DNA from: Candidatus Methanoplasma cognatum
Lineage (GTDB): Archaea > Thermoplasmatota > Thermoplasmata > Methanomassiliicoccales > Methanomethylophilaceae
Direction of reading: 5' to 3'
DNA length: 64,000 bases
NCBI GenBank assembly: GCA_009777615.1
Contig: WRLM01000001.1
Coordinates: 372,001 to 436,000 of the forward strand
A program made the position numbers and the translations under genes. Of the stretch, positions 44,327-53,024 are shown one piece after another. Every line of letters starts with the position of its first letter. Positions within the stretch are counted from its first letter, which is position 1. The notes under the pieces were generated by a model that did not search any database, was not told the DNA's origin, and saw nothing but the letters and a program-made list of their open reading frames with translations.

Positions 44327-45181
44327 TCACAGGTCCACTCTGAATTCTTTCTCGTTCTTATCTGGGGCAAGGGGGATCACATATGGAACCCCCTCATCAT
44401 GGATCACCTTGATGTCTATTCCATACACTTCTTTGATGGACTCTCTCGTTACCACTTCGTTCGGGGTGCCGAACTTTATGATCTTTCCCTCGCTCAGAAG
44501 CATGACCTTGTCGCAGTATCTTGTTACAAGGTTGATGTCATGCGATGCCATTATCACTGCGAGGCCCGATCTGGATAGACCTCTCAGCATCTCCATCACC
44601 TGCACCTTGTATTTTATGTCCAAGTGTGCGCTTGGTTCATCCACCATCATCAATTTAGGTTTCTGCACAACGCCTTTTGCTAGCAATGCGCGTGCCCGCT
44701 CCCCGCTGCTGAGCTCATGGATCTTCCTTTCTGAATATTGGAATATTCCAAAATCCCACATCGCTTTCTCTACAATGGTAAGATCCTCATCGGACTCCCA
44801 CCACCAATTGGCGACATACGGCGACCTGCCCAACATCACGAAGTCTTTGACATTGAGTGAAAAATCGGCAGGAATATCTGCCGGCACTGTCGTGCAGATG
44901 CGAGCCATATCATCTCTCTTAAGCTTTTTTATATCGTTCCCATCAATGATGACGGACCCTCCGCGGATCAGCAGTATCTTGTTTATGCAGCGCATAAGCG
45001 TGGTCTTGCCCGATCCGTTAGGTCCCATGAGGGCAATGAACTCGCTTCCGTTGGTGTTTATGTCTATTTCTTTCAGCAAATTCGCGGAAGTGTATCCGAA
45101 TGCCAACCCGCAGACATCAAGCAGCATCTCTGTCTCGGCAGCCTTCGTCTGCATCTCCAAGTCTGTTTCTTCACATTGCAT
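44327..45181 (-). CDS. ABC importer ATPase, FecE/BtuD type, second importer
   Basis: A 284-residue ATPase with GPNGSGKTT, signature ELSSGERARALLAKG and MMVDEPSAHLDI. It belongs to the second full importer of the window. Its start overlaps the permease stop by 11 nt, and the second nifH-nifD fusion starts 21 nt after its stop. The cotranscription with reductase genes is unusual for such an ATPase and suggests that the imported compound is the reductase substrate or cofactor precursor. Confidence 0.9.
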   Translation of the reverse strand: MQCEETDLEMQTKAAETEMLLDVCGLAFGYTSANLLKEIDINTNGSEFIALMGPNGSGKTTLMRCINKILLIRGGSVIIDGNDIKKLKRDDMARICTTVPADIPADFSLNVKDFVMLGRSPYVANWWWESDEDLTIVEKAMWDFGIFQYSERKIHELSSGERARALLAKGVVQKPKLMMVDEPSAHLDIKYKVQVMEMLRGLSRSGLAVIMASHDINLVTRYCDKVMLLSEGKIIKFGTPNEVVTRESIKEVYGIDIKVIHDEGVPYVIPLAPDKNEKEFRVDL

Positions 45182-46304
45182 ATCTTTTCCCCTCTTTCAT
45201 CATCAGGAATAAGAAGAACGGCACCCCGATCACCGCCACCACTGCTCCGATTGGTAATTCAGACGGTGCTGCGATGGTCTTACAGAATATGTCTGCCATC
45301 AGTAATACGAACGCTCCCAATATTGCCGAAGACGGTATCAGCAAACGATGGTCTCCTCCCACTATCATCCTGCATATGTGCGGTATTATCAGACCGATGA
45401 AACCTATGACGCCGCAGTATGCTACACAGAATGCCGCCAATACTGCAATGAGCACCATAAGCAACTTCTTCAGCAGTGCAGTATCCACGCCCAGGTATTT
45501 TGCCTGCTCCTCGCCCAGGAGCATTATATTCAGCTTTTTGGCGAAAAAGAGTGTTATTATTATGGGTATGATCGTGCCGAACACGATCACCCGAGTATTG
45601 CTCCACGGGATGTCGGCGAAGGATCCGAACATCCATTTCACAATGTGTGTGTAGTTTTCAGCGTTAAAGTATATCAAAAGGGCGATCGCCGACGAAAGCC
45701 CCGTGGATATTATCACTCCCGCAAGGACGTAGCTCATCGCTTTCCCTCCCGCGAGTTCGGCCACCGTCATTGTCAGGCCGAATGCCGCTACCGCGCCGAT
45801 TATCGCTGCGATCGGTATGGACATGCTTCCCAATATGCCGGCCAATCCTCCGAAGGTGGCAAAGACCACCATGAACGACGCCCCCGATGAGACGCCTGTT
45901 ATGTACGGATCCACAAGAGGGTTCCTGATCAGTGCCTGCATGGCAGCCCCGGCGGTCGCCAGCCCCGCTCCCACGCACAGTACCGCTATGGACCTAGGCA
46001 TCCTGAGGTAGTAGATTATCCTCTCGCTCATATCATCAAGTACAAACTCATTGCCCGGAAGCAAAGATTGGAAGAAACTAACAAGGATGTTCCAAAAACT
46101 TCCCATTGCGTCTCCGAAGGATATCGGGTATATTCCCATCGTTAAAGAAAATATGAAAAGTAAGATTATTCCGACGGTCCCTCCCACCAGTATCAGAGCC
46201 AGTTTCTCTTTGGCATGTTTTTTCTGCCATTTGCTTTTAGTTCCGTCGGGTGTTGTCGCCAGTGTTCCGTCGGCGGCTTCATTAGATACTTCTGCTTCGC
46301 TCAT
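45171..46304 (-). CDS. ABC importer permease, FecCD/BtuC family, second importer
   Basis: A 377-residue permease of about ten helices with YYLRMPRSIAVLCVGAGLA and DPYITGVSSGASF, preceded by a 35-residue charged cytoplasmic N-terminus. ATG 46304 overlaps the upstream binding-protein stop (ATGA) and is preferred over the earlier ATG at 46322. The order binding protein, permease, ATPase is the same as in the operon at 1636-4900, so the two importers are probably duplicates. Confidence 0.9.
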   Translation of the reverse strand: MSEAEVSNEAADGTLATTPDGTKSKWQKKHAKEKLALILVGGTVGIILLFIFSLTMGIYPISFGDAMGSFWNILVSFFQSLLPGNEFVLDDMSERIIYYLRMPRSIAVLCVGAGLATAGAAMQALIRNPLVDPYITGVSSGASFMVVFATFGGLAGILGSMSIPIAAIIGAVAAFGLTMTVAELAGGKAMSYVLAGVIISTGLSSAIALLIYFNAENYTHIVKWMFGSFADIPWSNTRVIVFGTIIPIIITLFFAKKLNIMLLGEEQAKYLGVDTALLKKLLMVLIAVLAAFCVAYCGVIGFIGLIIPHICRMIVGGDHRLLIPSSAILGAFVLLMADIFCKTIAAPSELPIGAVVAVIGVPFFLFLMMKEGKRYAM

Positions 46305-47410
46305 GAGTTGATCATTTCCCAAAATTGCTGTGTGTACTGTGCATAGTTGTCGCTGTCAAGGACATCTGGCACATCAAAAGTCATAAAGTCTTTGTAAATG
46401 AACATCGCATAGATTGCATATGCACGTACTATGCCCTGGCTATAATACGATGTTGAGTTCTTTGCTCCTCCGGCCGTAGCAAATATCCGCTCGTTCTCCG
46501 CGGCGCTTATATTTCCAAGAACAGGGTCAGTATATATTGAATTTACATATACTGCCACATCTGCCGGACTGGTCACGGTGCCCATTTCCAGATTTTGATA
46601 GATTATAACGTCAGGGTTAACGCTTGCAATCGATTCTTTGGAAACGGCCGCATATCTTTCTATGCTCTCAAATGCATTATAGACTGAAAGCGCTTCCAAC
46701 GTGTCCCCTCCAGTATAGTTAGGGCCTATAGCATAAGTTCCAGTCATCATGAGGGCAACGTTATACTTCTGTCCTTTCAGTTCATTATCGACAATAGATT
46801 CACACCAATCGCATATCTTTTTTATCACCGATTTCATCTCAGAAATCATTCTTTCAGCGGCTTGTTCTTTACCGAATGCCTTGCCTAGAAGTTGTATGTT
46901 ATCATATATTTCTTCCAAAGAGCTTGCACTTGATGCCACTATGTATTTTATTCCAAGCACATCCAGGGCGTCCATTATTTCCTGATTTATTCCGTAGCTG
47001 TCACACACCACAATGTCTGATTCAACTGTCGCTATAGTTTCTGCGGACATGCGGTACATCCCTCCGAGCGGAGTTATCCTGCCGCTATTCATCCCATCGG
47101 TTATGGCCTTGGGGAAGTCGTCATTGGTCAGCCCTATAACATAAGGATCCTCGGCATAAACTCCCGCATCACTCGACACCCCCACAATGTTGGAACTTAC
47201 GCCCAATCCGCACAGTATCGCCGTTGGCACTACAGATGTAGATATTATTCTCTCAGTAGAGTCTATCGTCACCTCTCTGCCGAGATAATCGGTCACAGTC
47301 ACCGACCCATCGCTGTTTTCGCTGTTGTCGGCTCCTATAATAAATATCGCCGCACCTGCGACGATTATCGCTACAACCGCAATAATCGCCATGATTTTTA
47401 TCCTTTCCAA
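46301..47410 (-). CDS. Substrate-binding protein, FecB/BtuF type (type A), second importer
   Basis: A 369-residue anchored binding protein heading the five-gene operon (binding protein, permease, ATPase, nifH-nifD fusion, nifK-like). It has TVTDYLGREVTIDSTERI, CGLGVSSNIVGVSSDAGVYA and NPDVIIYQNLEM. The likely start is a TTG at 47410 with GGTGA six bases upstream: its N-terminus then aligns with the paralogue at 47706 (MERIKIMAIIAVV against KLEKIKIIAFIAVV). An ATG at 47392 is the alternative. The operator is 14 bp upstream. Confidence 0.88.
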   Translation of the reverse strand: MERIKIMAIIAVVAIIVAGAAIFIIGADNSENSDGSVTVTDYLGREVTIDSTERIISTSVVPTAILCGLGVSSNIVGVSSDAGVYAEDPYVIGLTNDDFPKAITDGMNSGRITPLGGMYRMSAETIATVESDIVVCDSYGINQEIMDALDVLGIKYIVASSASSLEEIYDNIQLLGKAFGKEQAAERMISEMKSVIKKICDWCESIVDNELKGQKYNVALMMTGTYAIGPNYTGGDTLEALSVYNAFESIERYAAVSKESIASVNPDVIIYQNLEMGTVTSPADVAVYVNSIYTDPVLGNISAAENERIFATAGGAKNSTSYYSQGIVRAYAIYAMFIYKDFMTFDVPDVLDSDNYAQYTQQFWEMINS

Positions 47411-47423
47411 ATGAAATCACCTG

Positions 47424-47440
47424 TTGGATGTATATTCCAA
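47424..47440. promoter_or_regulatory. Shared 17-bp operator, site 12 (importer plus reductase operon)
   Basis: TTGGATGTATATTCCAA, the same sequence as site 1 in front of the other importer. ATATTTATAAC lies upstream on the minus strand at 47455-47468. Confidence 0.85.
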
Positions 47441-47705
47441 CTGCATATCACTACTATGTTATAAATATATTACTTCCGACTAACTTCCCACCAGATGAGA
47501 AAGAAATGGTCGTTTCGTTGTGTAACCTGGCATCCGCAGAAGTTCGTATTTGGTCAGCGCTTGTCATCAGAAATTAATGGAAAGTTGGACGATGCAGATA
47601 GTTCTGCCTACCTGCATCAGAGCCTTTTTTATTCTGTTCTTTTGGTCATATGCCTTTTTACTTCATGTGCCGTTGCAGGAACCCTCTGGAAGAGTCGCCC
47701 CCAGT
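47441..47705. other. Intergenic stretch without a supported gene
   Basis: Contains the promoter of the 47410 operon and the 3' flank of the gene at 47706. A 73-codon plus-strand frame at 47495-47716 has no family likeness and overlaps that gene; I do not call it. Confidence 0.4.
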
Positions 47706-48821
47706 TTATGAGCTGACCATTTCCCAGAATTGCTGTGTATATGCCGCGTAGTCGTCATCTAAAGCGTCCGGTATCTCGAATGTCAGATAATCCTTGTAAA
47801 TAAACATCGCATACAATGCATATGCGTTCACAAAGTCCTGATTTGCCTGCCCCGCAACGGCTTTCGCCCCGTCTATCGTAGTAAATATCAGCCCATTCTC
47901 AGCAGCTTTTGTCTTTCCGATAACAGGATCACTATACAATGATTTTACATATGCTACCGGGTCCGTTACTCCGTCCCCCATACCTAAGGTCTGATATATC
48001 AAGACATCTGGATCGGCATTTGCAATAGACTCTTTAGAGACCGTTGCATACGTTCCCACGCTTTCAAATACATTGTTCACGTGAAGCGCGTTCAATACAG
48101 AACCTTGAGGGTAATTCCATCCGATCGCGATGGTCGCGGTCATCATAAGGGCCACATTATACTTTTGTCCGCTCAGCTCGTTTTCGACTATTGACTCACA
48201 CCAGTCGCTTATCTTATTTATGACATTTTTCATCTGAGATATAATCCTCTCGGCCTCTGACTCTCTGCTGACTGCTTTGCCGACAATTTCTATTTTATCA
48301 TATATCCCTTCAACAACGGTGTTGCTGCTCGGAATAACAATATATGTTACGCCCAATGCATTCAATGCATCCCATGTGTCTTGGTTTTTCCCGTAGTTAT
48401 CGCTGATGATGAGGTCACAATCTACGGACACCATTGTTTCTGCCGACATTTGGTATCCGGGCCCAAGTGCTTTGATCTTCCCGCTTTCGAAGCCGTCGGT
48501 TATGACTTTAGGGAAATCGTCTTGGGTCAACCCGAATACAAAGGAATCCACGCTATATGCGGTCATATCGCTTGAAGCCGCAACGATGTTAGAGCTAAGT
48601 CCCAGCCCGCATAAAATGGCCGTAGGGGTCGAACCCGCCGAAACAATTCTTTCGGCAGATGTTATAGTTACCTCTCTGCCCAAGTAATCTGTCACAGTCA
48701 CTGTTCCGCTTTTGTTGTTTTTGCCGCCGTTATCATTGCTTATTACGAATATCGCCGATCCTGCGACAACAACCGCAACAACCGCAATAAAGGCGATTAT
48801 CTTTATTTTTTCCAACTTCAT
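47706..48821 (-). CDS. Membrane-anchored substrate-binding protein, FecB/BtuF type (type A, monocistronic)
   Basis: A 371-residue binding protein close to the ones at 46301 and 29723 (VTVTDYLGREVTITSAERIV; ILCGLGLSSNIVAASSDMTA; DPDVLIYQTLGMGDG). It is anchored by the N-terminal helix. ATG 48821 follows GGTG directly; the frame also allows upstream TTG and GTG codons. It has its own operator and is divergent from the second cobN gene. No permease lies beside it, so it probably shares a permease with another binding protein. Confidence 0.88.
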   Translation of the reverse strand: MKLEKIKIIAFIAVVAVVVAGSAIFVISNDNGGKNNKSGTVTVTDYLGREVTITSAERIVSAGSTPTAILCGLGLSSNIVAASSDMTAYSVDSFVFGLTQDDFPKVITDGFESGKIKALGPGYQMSAETMVSVDCDLIISDNYGKNQDTWDALNALGVTYIVIPSSNTVVEGIYDKIEIVGKAVSRESEAERIISQMKNVINKISDWCESIVENELSGQKYNVALMMTATIAIGWNYPQGSVLNALHVNNVFESVGTYATVSKESIANADPDVLIYQTLGMGDGVTDPVAYVKSLYSDPVIGKTKAAENGLIFTTIDGAKAVAGQANQDFVNAYALYAMFIYKDYLTFEIPDALDDDYAAYTQQFWEMVSS

Positions 48822-48827
48822 CACCAA

Positions 48828-48844
48828 TTGGATGTATAATCCAA
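48828..48844. promoter_or_regulatory. Shared 17-bp operator, site 13
   Basis: TTGGATGTATAATCCAA, 7 bp before the binding-protein ATG on the minus strand. It is 98 bp from site 14, which faces the other way. Confidence 0.85.
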
Positions 48845-48942
48845 CTATACATCATTTTGTTTCTATTTATTAGTATTGAGGGCCTTTTTTCATGTGCTAT
48901 GCGCAGCATGAATTTCTGAATCAAATAGTTTTTAAATCATAG

Positions 48943-48959
48943 TTGGATATATAATCCAA
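48943..48959. promoter_or_regulatory. Shared 17-bp operator, site 14 (second cobN)
   Basis: TTGGATATATAATCCAA, identical to site 5, 32 bp before the cobN ATG. TTTTTAAATCA at about 48929-48939 is the TATA candidate just upstream. Confidence 0.85.
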
Positions 48960-48991
48960 TATTATTCGATTCAAAAGAAAATGGTGATCAG

Positions 48992-51900
48992 ATGAGAACA
49001 TATGAAAATAACATCACACCGGGTAAAGAGCTTAAGATCGCGTATCTGACCGTCGGAGGCACCAACCTTGCACCGATCTTAGGCAACATATCCAAAGAAA
49101 CCGACGTCATTCCCGTAAAGTTCCTTACATTTGATTCCGAAGATACCATCAGAGATCCCATTGAATTCAGAGAACTGTTGAGGTCTGTAAAGAATTCCGA
49201 TCTTCTGATGATCGTAATGCACGGGGATCCTTCCACGTACAAAAAGTTCGACGAACTGAAAGCCGTTCTCATGGAAGAGAACATCAACACATTCCTGCTG
49301 TGCCAATTCGAAGAGTCCATGGCAGAGAACCGCCCGTTGTTCAAAGGCAGCGATGATGAATTCAGGATGATGAGAAAGTATATACAACTTGGAGGGGAGG
49401 CGAACTACAAAAGCCTGATACTGTACCTTCTGAAGATCATCGGCGGAACGGATGTAGAGGTCCCCGAACCGTACAGAAACCGTGCCCAAGGCATATATCA
49501 TCCAGATTTTCCGCGCGATGTTGCACTTGAACATTATCGTGCATCTTTGGACATGAACAAACCGACCGTGGGCATACTTCTGCCGCAGGGTGCGTGGGTC
49601 AGGGGAAGCCTGGAACCCTATGATCTGCTGATAAGGGAGATAGAAAAGCTGGGCGCGAACACAATACCTGTGTTCCATATACCAACGCCCAGCGAGATAA
49701 CCGGTTCTATCGGCTCAATAAAAATCGCTGAAGAATATTTTAAAAAGGATGGAAAGAGCATCATAGGGTCGCTGATCACTCCGGGCGGATTCTCACAGTT
49801 ATCCCTTGCCAATCCTACGGACGGTTCAAGGGACAGCGTGAGGTTCAATTTCTATCAGGACCTGAACGTGGTATCCCTTCAGGCAATATCGATCTTCAGG
49901 CCGCAGGATACGTGGATGAAGGACGAGATCGGCATGGAAGGCGGAGAGCTTGCCATATGCGTCGCCCTGCCGGAACTGGACGGCATGGTCACGACGGTGC
50001 CGTTCGTCTTCAACGAGAAAGATGACGAAGGAAAGGACTATCACTCCTGGCGCCAAGACAGGATAGAGCGCATTGCCGGGTTGGCAGTCGAATGGGCAAG
50101 AGTCGGAATGGTCCCGGTCAAAGACAGAAAGATCTCCATTCTCGTGAACGGTAGCGGTTCCGAACTAGGGAGTGCAGGCGGATTGGATTCGTTTGAAAGC
50201 ATCAAGAACATGATGCAGATGATGGCCGACGCCGGATATACTATCGATCGGGTTCCCCAAAGCGGTCAAGAGATCATCGACGAAATGACGGCTTCCCTGA
50301 CCAATGATCTCGAATGGAAAAACGAAGAGGATATTGAAGAGCAGGCCGTAGAATTCCTTGATAACAAAAAATATTTGGAGTGGCTGAACGCGCTGGCAAA
50401 GGTCCCAAGAGAACGTATGTGCCGCAACTGGGGTGACCCGCCGGGCCATATAATGAGCCATAAAGGCAGGTTCATTATCCCCGGAGTAATAAACGGGAAC
50501 ATATACCTCGGCATGGAGCCTATCAGGGGCAAGCATGACAAGGCCGAGGAGCTAATACACGACCCTCACATCGTCATGCCGCATCAGTATCTTGCATATT
50601 ACAAATGGATAGCGCAGGAGTTCAAAACAGACCTTCACATACACGTAGGAACCCACGGATCATGCGAATGGCTCCCTGGAAAGGGCAACGGCATGTCCGA
50701 GGAATGTTTTCCGGACATAATGATGCAGCACATGCCGCATCTTTACGTCTACGTCATTGACGATCCGTCCGAGGGAATTGTGGCCAAGAGACGGAAGAAC
50801 TGCGCCCTGATAAGCCACATGATGCCGTCTATGACGCGTGCCGGAACTTATGATAATCTCATGGAGCTGGAAGCTCACATTCACGATTACCTGTTCTGCA
50901 AAAGCACTTACCAGCATGCGAAACTTCCTGGAATAGCTGAGACAGTTTACGAACTGATCAAAGAGTTGTGTATGTGGAAGGAGCTGAAGATAGAGGAAGG
51001 CGCACCTATTGAGGATGTTATGGGCCGGATAGAGACCATATATGACTATATCTCGGATCTTAAGGACGGCTTGATAACTGACGGCTTACACATACTTGGA
51101 CATGTGCCGCAAGGCCGCCACATGGAGGAGATGGTCTACTGTCTCACAAGACTGAGGAACGGCAGCATGCCGTCCCTACGGATATCCGTTGCTGAGAGTA
51201 TGGGCTTCGATCTGGATTTCCTCATGGACAATTACTCTTCCATCAATGCCACGACCGGTGAGGTCAACGGCGGCATCGTGAACAAGGTCGACGAAAAGAC
51301 CCAGGAACTGCTATTTGCCATGCAGGAACATAATTATTCACCTAAGGACTGTCTGGATCTCGTCAAAGACTTCTGCCCCGATAACAACGAGAATGTCCTT
51401 CGGGTCACGGATTTCATCTGCAATACCGTACACCCAAGCATATTGGGAATGGTGGAAGAACTAACCAACGGACTCAATGGCATGGGGGGAGGATATGTAC
51501 CGCCCGGGCCTTCGGGTGCGCCTACCAGAGGCAACGCACACCTTCTGCCAACAGGAAAGAACTATTATTCACTGGATCCAGAGACAGTTCCCACTCAGCC
51601 CAGCTGGAAGGTAGGAGTCAAGATGGCCGATCAGATGATCGAACGCTACATAAGTGACGAAGGCACATACCCGGAAAACATAGGGATCGTCGTCTGGTCA
51701 ATTGATACAATGAAAACGGGCGGCGACGACATAGCATATATCCTTTATTTGATGGGTGTGCGCCCCATATGGGGTTCCACCGGAGGCAAGATAGTAGGGT
51801 TAGAAGTTATGTCCCATGAAGAACTGAAACGCCCTAGGATTGATGTTACAGTAAGAATAAGCAGCCTAATGCGTGACACATTCCCAAACCTGTTCCAACT

Positions 51901-52768
51901 TATAGACGAAGCCGTTGAGATGGTGGCAGAACTTGACGAGGATGAAGAGAAGAACTTCATAAAGAAACACCTTCAAAGTGACATTGTCAGGATGATCAAA
52001 GAAGGTATGACACCAGAAGACGCTAAGAGCAATGCCTTGATCCGCGTGTTCGGAGAACCTGCCGGTACGCATGGCGCCGGAGTGAACATCCTCATAGAAT
52101 CAAGAAAATGGGACAGTATAGACGATCTCGCACAGATCTACATCACCTGCGGATGCAGCGCATATGGGAGAAAGTGGAGGGGGGAGACGAAACCTGAACT
52201 GTTCAGGCATCGTCTTAATCAGTTGGATGTGGCCGTCAAGAACCAACCAGATCGTGAGATCGACCTGATTGACACGGATGACGGTTATGCGTACTTTGGC
52301 GGCATCAACGCGGTGGTGCGCAGCAGCGGAAGAGAGAAACCTTTGAACATAATCGGAGACAGCTCGGACCCCGACCGTTTGAAAATAAGAGATCTGGAGG
52401 GGGAGATCGCCTATATGATGAGATCCAGACTGCTCAATCCGAAGTGGGTGGAAGGCCTTAAAGACCATGGATTCGTCGGCGCTAACCTTATTGCCGTCAA
52501 CATCAACCACGCATACGGGTGGGATGCCACTTCCGATGTTGTCGAAGACTGGATGTATGAGTCTCTGGCAAATCATTTCCTGTTCAATGAAGATAACCGT
52601 AAATGGATAGAGGAAAATAATCCATTGGCGCTGAGATGGATACTGGAAGATCTGCTGGAAGCAATTGCCCGCGGTCTTTGGGAGACAACTCCAGAAATGG
52701 AACAGAATCTCAAAGACCTATATCTTGAAACCGAGGCGGTCCTCGAAGAGGTCAATTCGAAGAAATGA
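48992..52768 (+). CDS. CobN/BchH-family chelatase large subunit, copy 2
   Basis: A 1258-residue protein matching copy 1 from end to end: IHVGTHGSCEWLPGKGNG near residue 550, YVPPGPSGAPTRGNAHLLPT, WSIDTMKTGGDDIAYILYLM and a C-terminus with NPKWVEGLKDHGF. The ATG at 48992 follows GGTGATCAG. Unlike copy 1 it is not accompanied by chlI/chlD and would need the motor encoded at 17.6-20.5 kb. Cobaltochelatase and Mg-chelatase types cannot be separated by eye. A role in metal removal instead of insertion is also possible. Confidence 0.92.
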   Translation: MRTYENNITPGKELKIAYLTVGGTNLAPILGNISKETDVIPVKFLTFDSEDTIRDPIEFRELLRSVKNSDLLMIVMHGDPSTYKKFDELKAVLMEENINTFLLCQFEESMAENRPLFKGSDDEFRMMRKYIQLGGEANYKSLILYLLKIIGGTDVEVPEPYRNRAQGIYHPDFPRDVALEHYRASLDMNKPTVGILLPQGAWVRGSLEPYDLLIREIEKLGANTIPVFHIPTPSEITGSIGSIKIAEEYFKKDGKSIIGSLITPGGFSQLSLANPTDGSRDSVRFNFYQDLNVVSLQAISIFRPQDTWMKDEIGMEGGELAICVALPELDGMVTTVPFVFNEKDDEGKDYHSWRQDRIERIAGLAVEWARVGMVPVKDRKISILVNGSGSELGSAGGLDSFESIKNMMQMMADAGYTIDRVPQSGQEIIDEMTASLTNDLEWKNEEDIEEQAVEFLDNKKYLEWLNALAKVPRERMCRNWGDPPGHIMSHKGRFIIPGVINGNIYLGMEPIRGKHDKAEELIHDPHIVMPHQYLAYYKWIAQEFKTDLHIHVGTHGSCEWLPGKGNGMSEECFPDIMMQHMPHLYVYVIDDPSEGIVAKRRKNCALISHMMPSMTRAGTYDNLMELEAHIHDYLFCKSTYQHAKLPGIAETVYELIKELCMWKELKIEEGAPIEDVMGRIETIYDYISDLKDGLITDGLHILGHVPQGRHMEEMVYCLTRLRNGSMPSLRISVAESMGFDLDFLMDNYSSINATTGEVNGGIVNKVDEKTQELLFAMQEHNYSPKDCLDLVKDFCPDNNENVLRVTDFICNTVHPSILGMVEELTNGLNGMGGGYVPPGPSGAPTRGNAHLLPTGKNYYSLDPETVPTQPSWKVGVKMADQMIERYISDEGTYPENIGIVVWSIDTMKTGGDDIAYILYLMGVRPIWGSTGGKIVGLEVMSHEELKRPRIDVTVRISSLMRDTFPNLFQLIDEAVEMVAELDEDEEKNFIKKHLQSDIVRMIKEGMTPEDAKSNALIRVFGEPAGTHGAGVNILIESRKWDSIDDLAQIYITCGCSAYGRKWRGETKPELFRHRLNQLDVAVKNQPDREIDLIDTDDGYAYFGGINAVVRSSGREKPLNIIGDSSDPDRLKIRDLEGEIAYMMRSRLLNPKWVEGLKDHGFVGANLIAVNINHAYGWDATSDVVEDWMYESLANHFLFNEDNRKWIEENNPLALRWILEDLLEAIARGLWETTPEMEQNLKDLYLETEAVLEEVNSKK

Positions 52769-52799
52769 ATGCAAACCAAATGGCCGTTAAAACAATGAC

Positions 52800-52964
52800 A
52801 TGATGCAACTCTGCGAATACTGCGGGAGAAAATGCCAGAGGGGACAAGATATTTCGCACTTTGTCAATTCCGATGAAGGGAGGGCCGCCAGTCTCCTCCT
52901 AGGGCGGGACATTTCATCACCGGGCATCTTTGATGAGGGACGCCACCCCCTCTTACCTGCGTGA
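52800..52964 (+). CDS. Possible small protein with a CxxCxxxC motif
   Basis: A 54-codon frame 31 nt after cobN copy 2. Its start, MMQLCEYCGRKCQRGQDISH, holds Cys5, Cys8 and Cys12, compatible with a small metal site. I see no clear ribosome-binding site and no family likeness beyond the cysteines. It may be chance. The rest of 52769-53024 shows nothing. Confidence 0.3.
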   Translation: MMQLCEYCGRKCQRGQDISHFVNSDEGRAASLLLGRDISSPGIFDEGRHPLLPA

Positions 52965-53024
52965 TGTGATCGACCAAAGACGCAGTTCTTATTAAGCGAA
53001 TCGAGGGTTAAAAATCTTTTTGCG

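Noticed and set aside
47495-47716. Plus-strand 73-residue gene
   Set aside because: It overlaps the binding-protein gene on the other strand, has no ribosome-binding site and no recognisable features.
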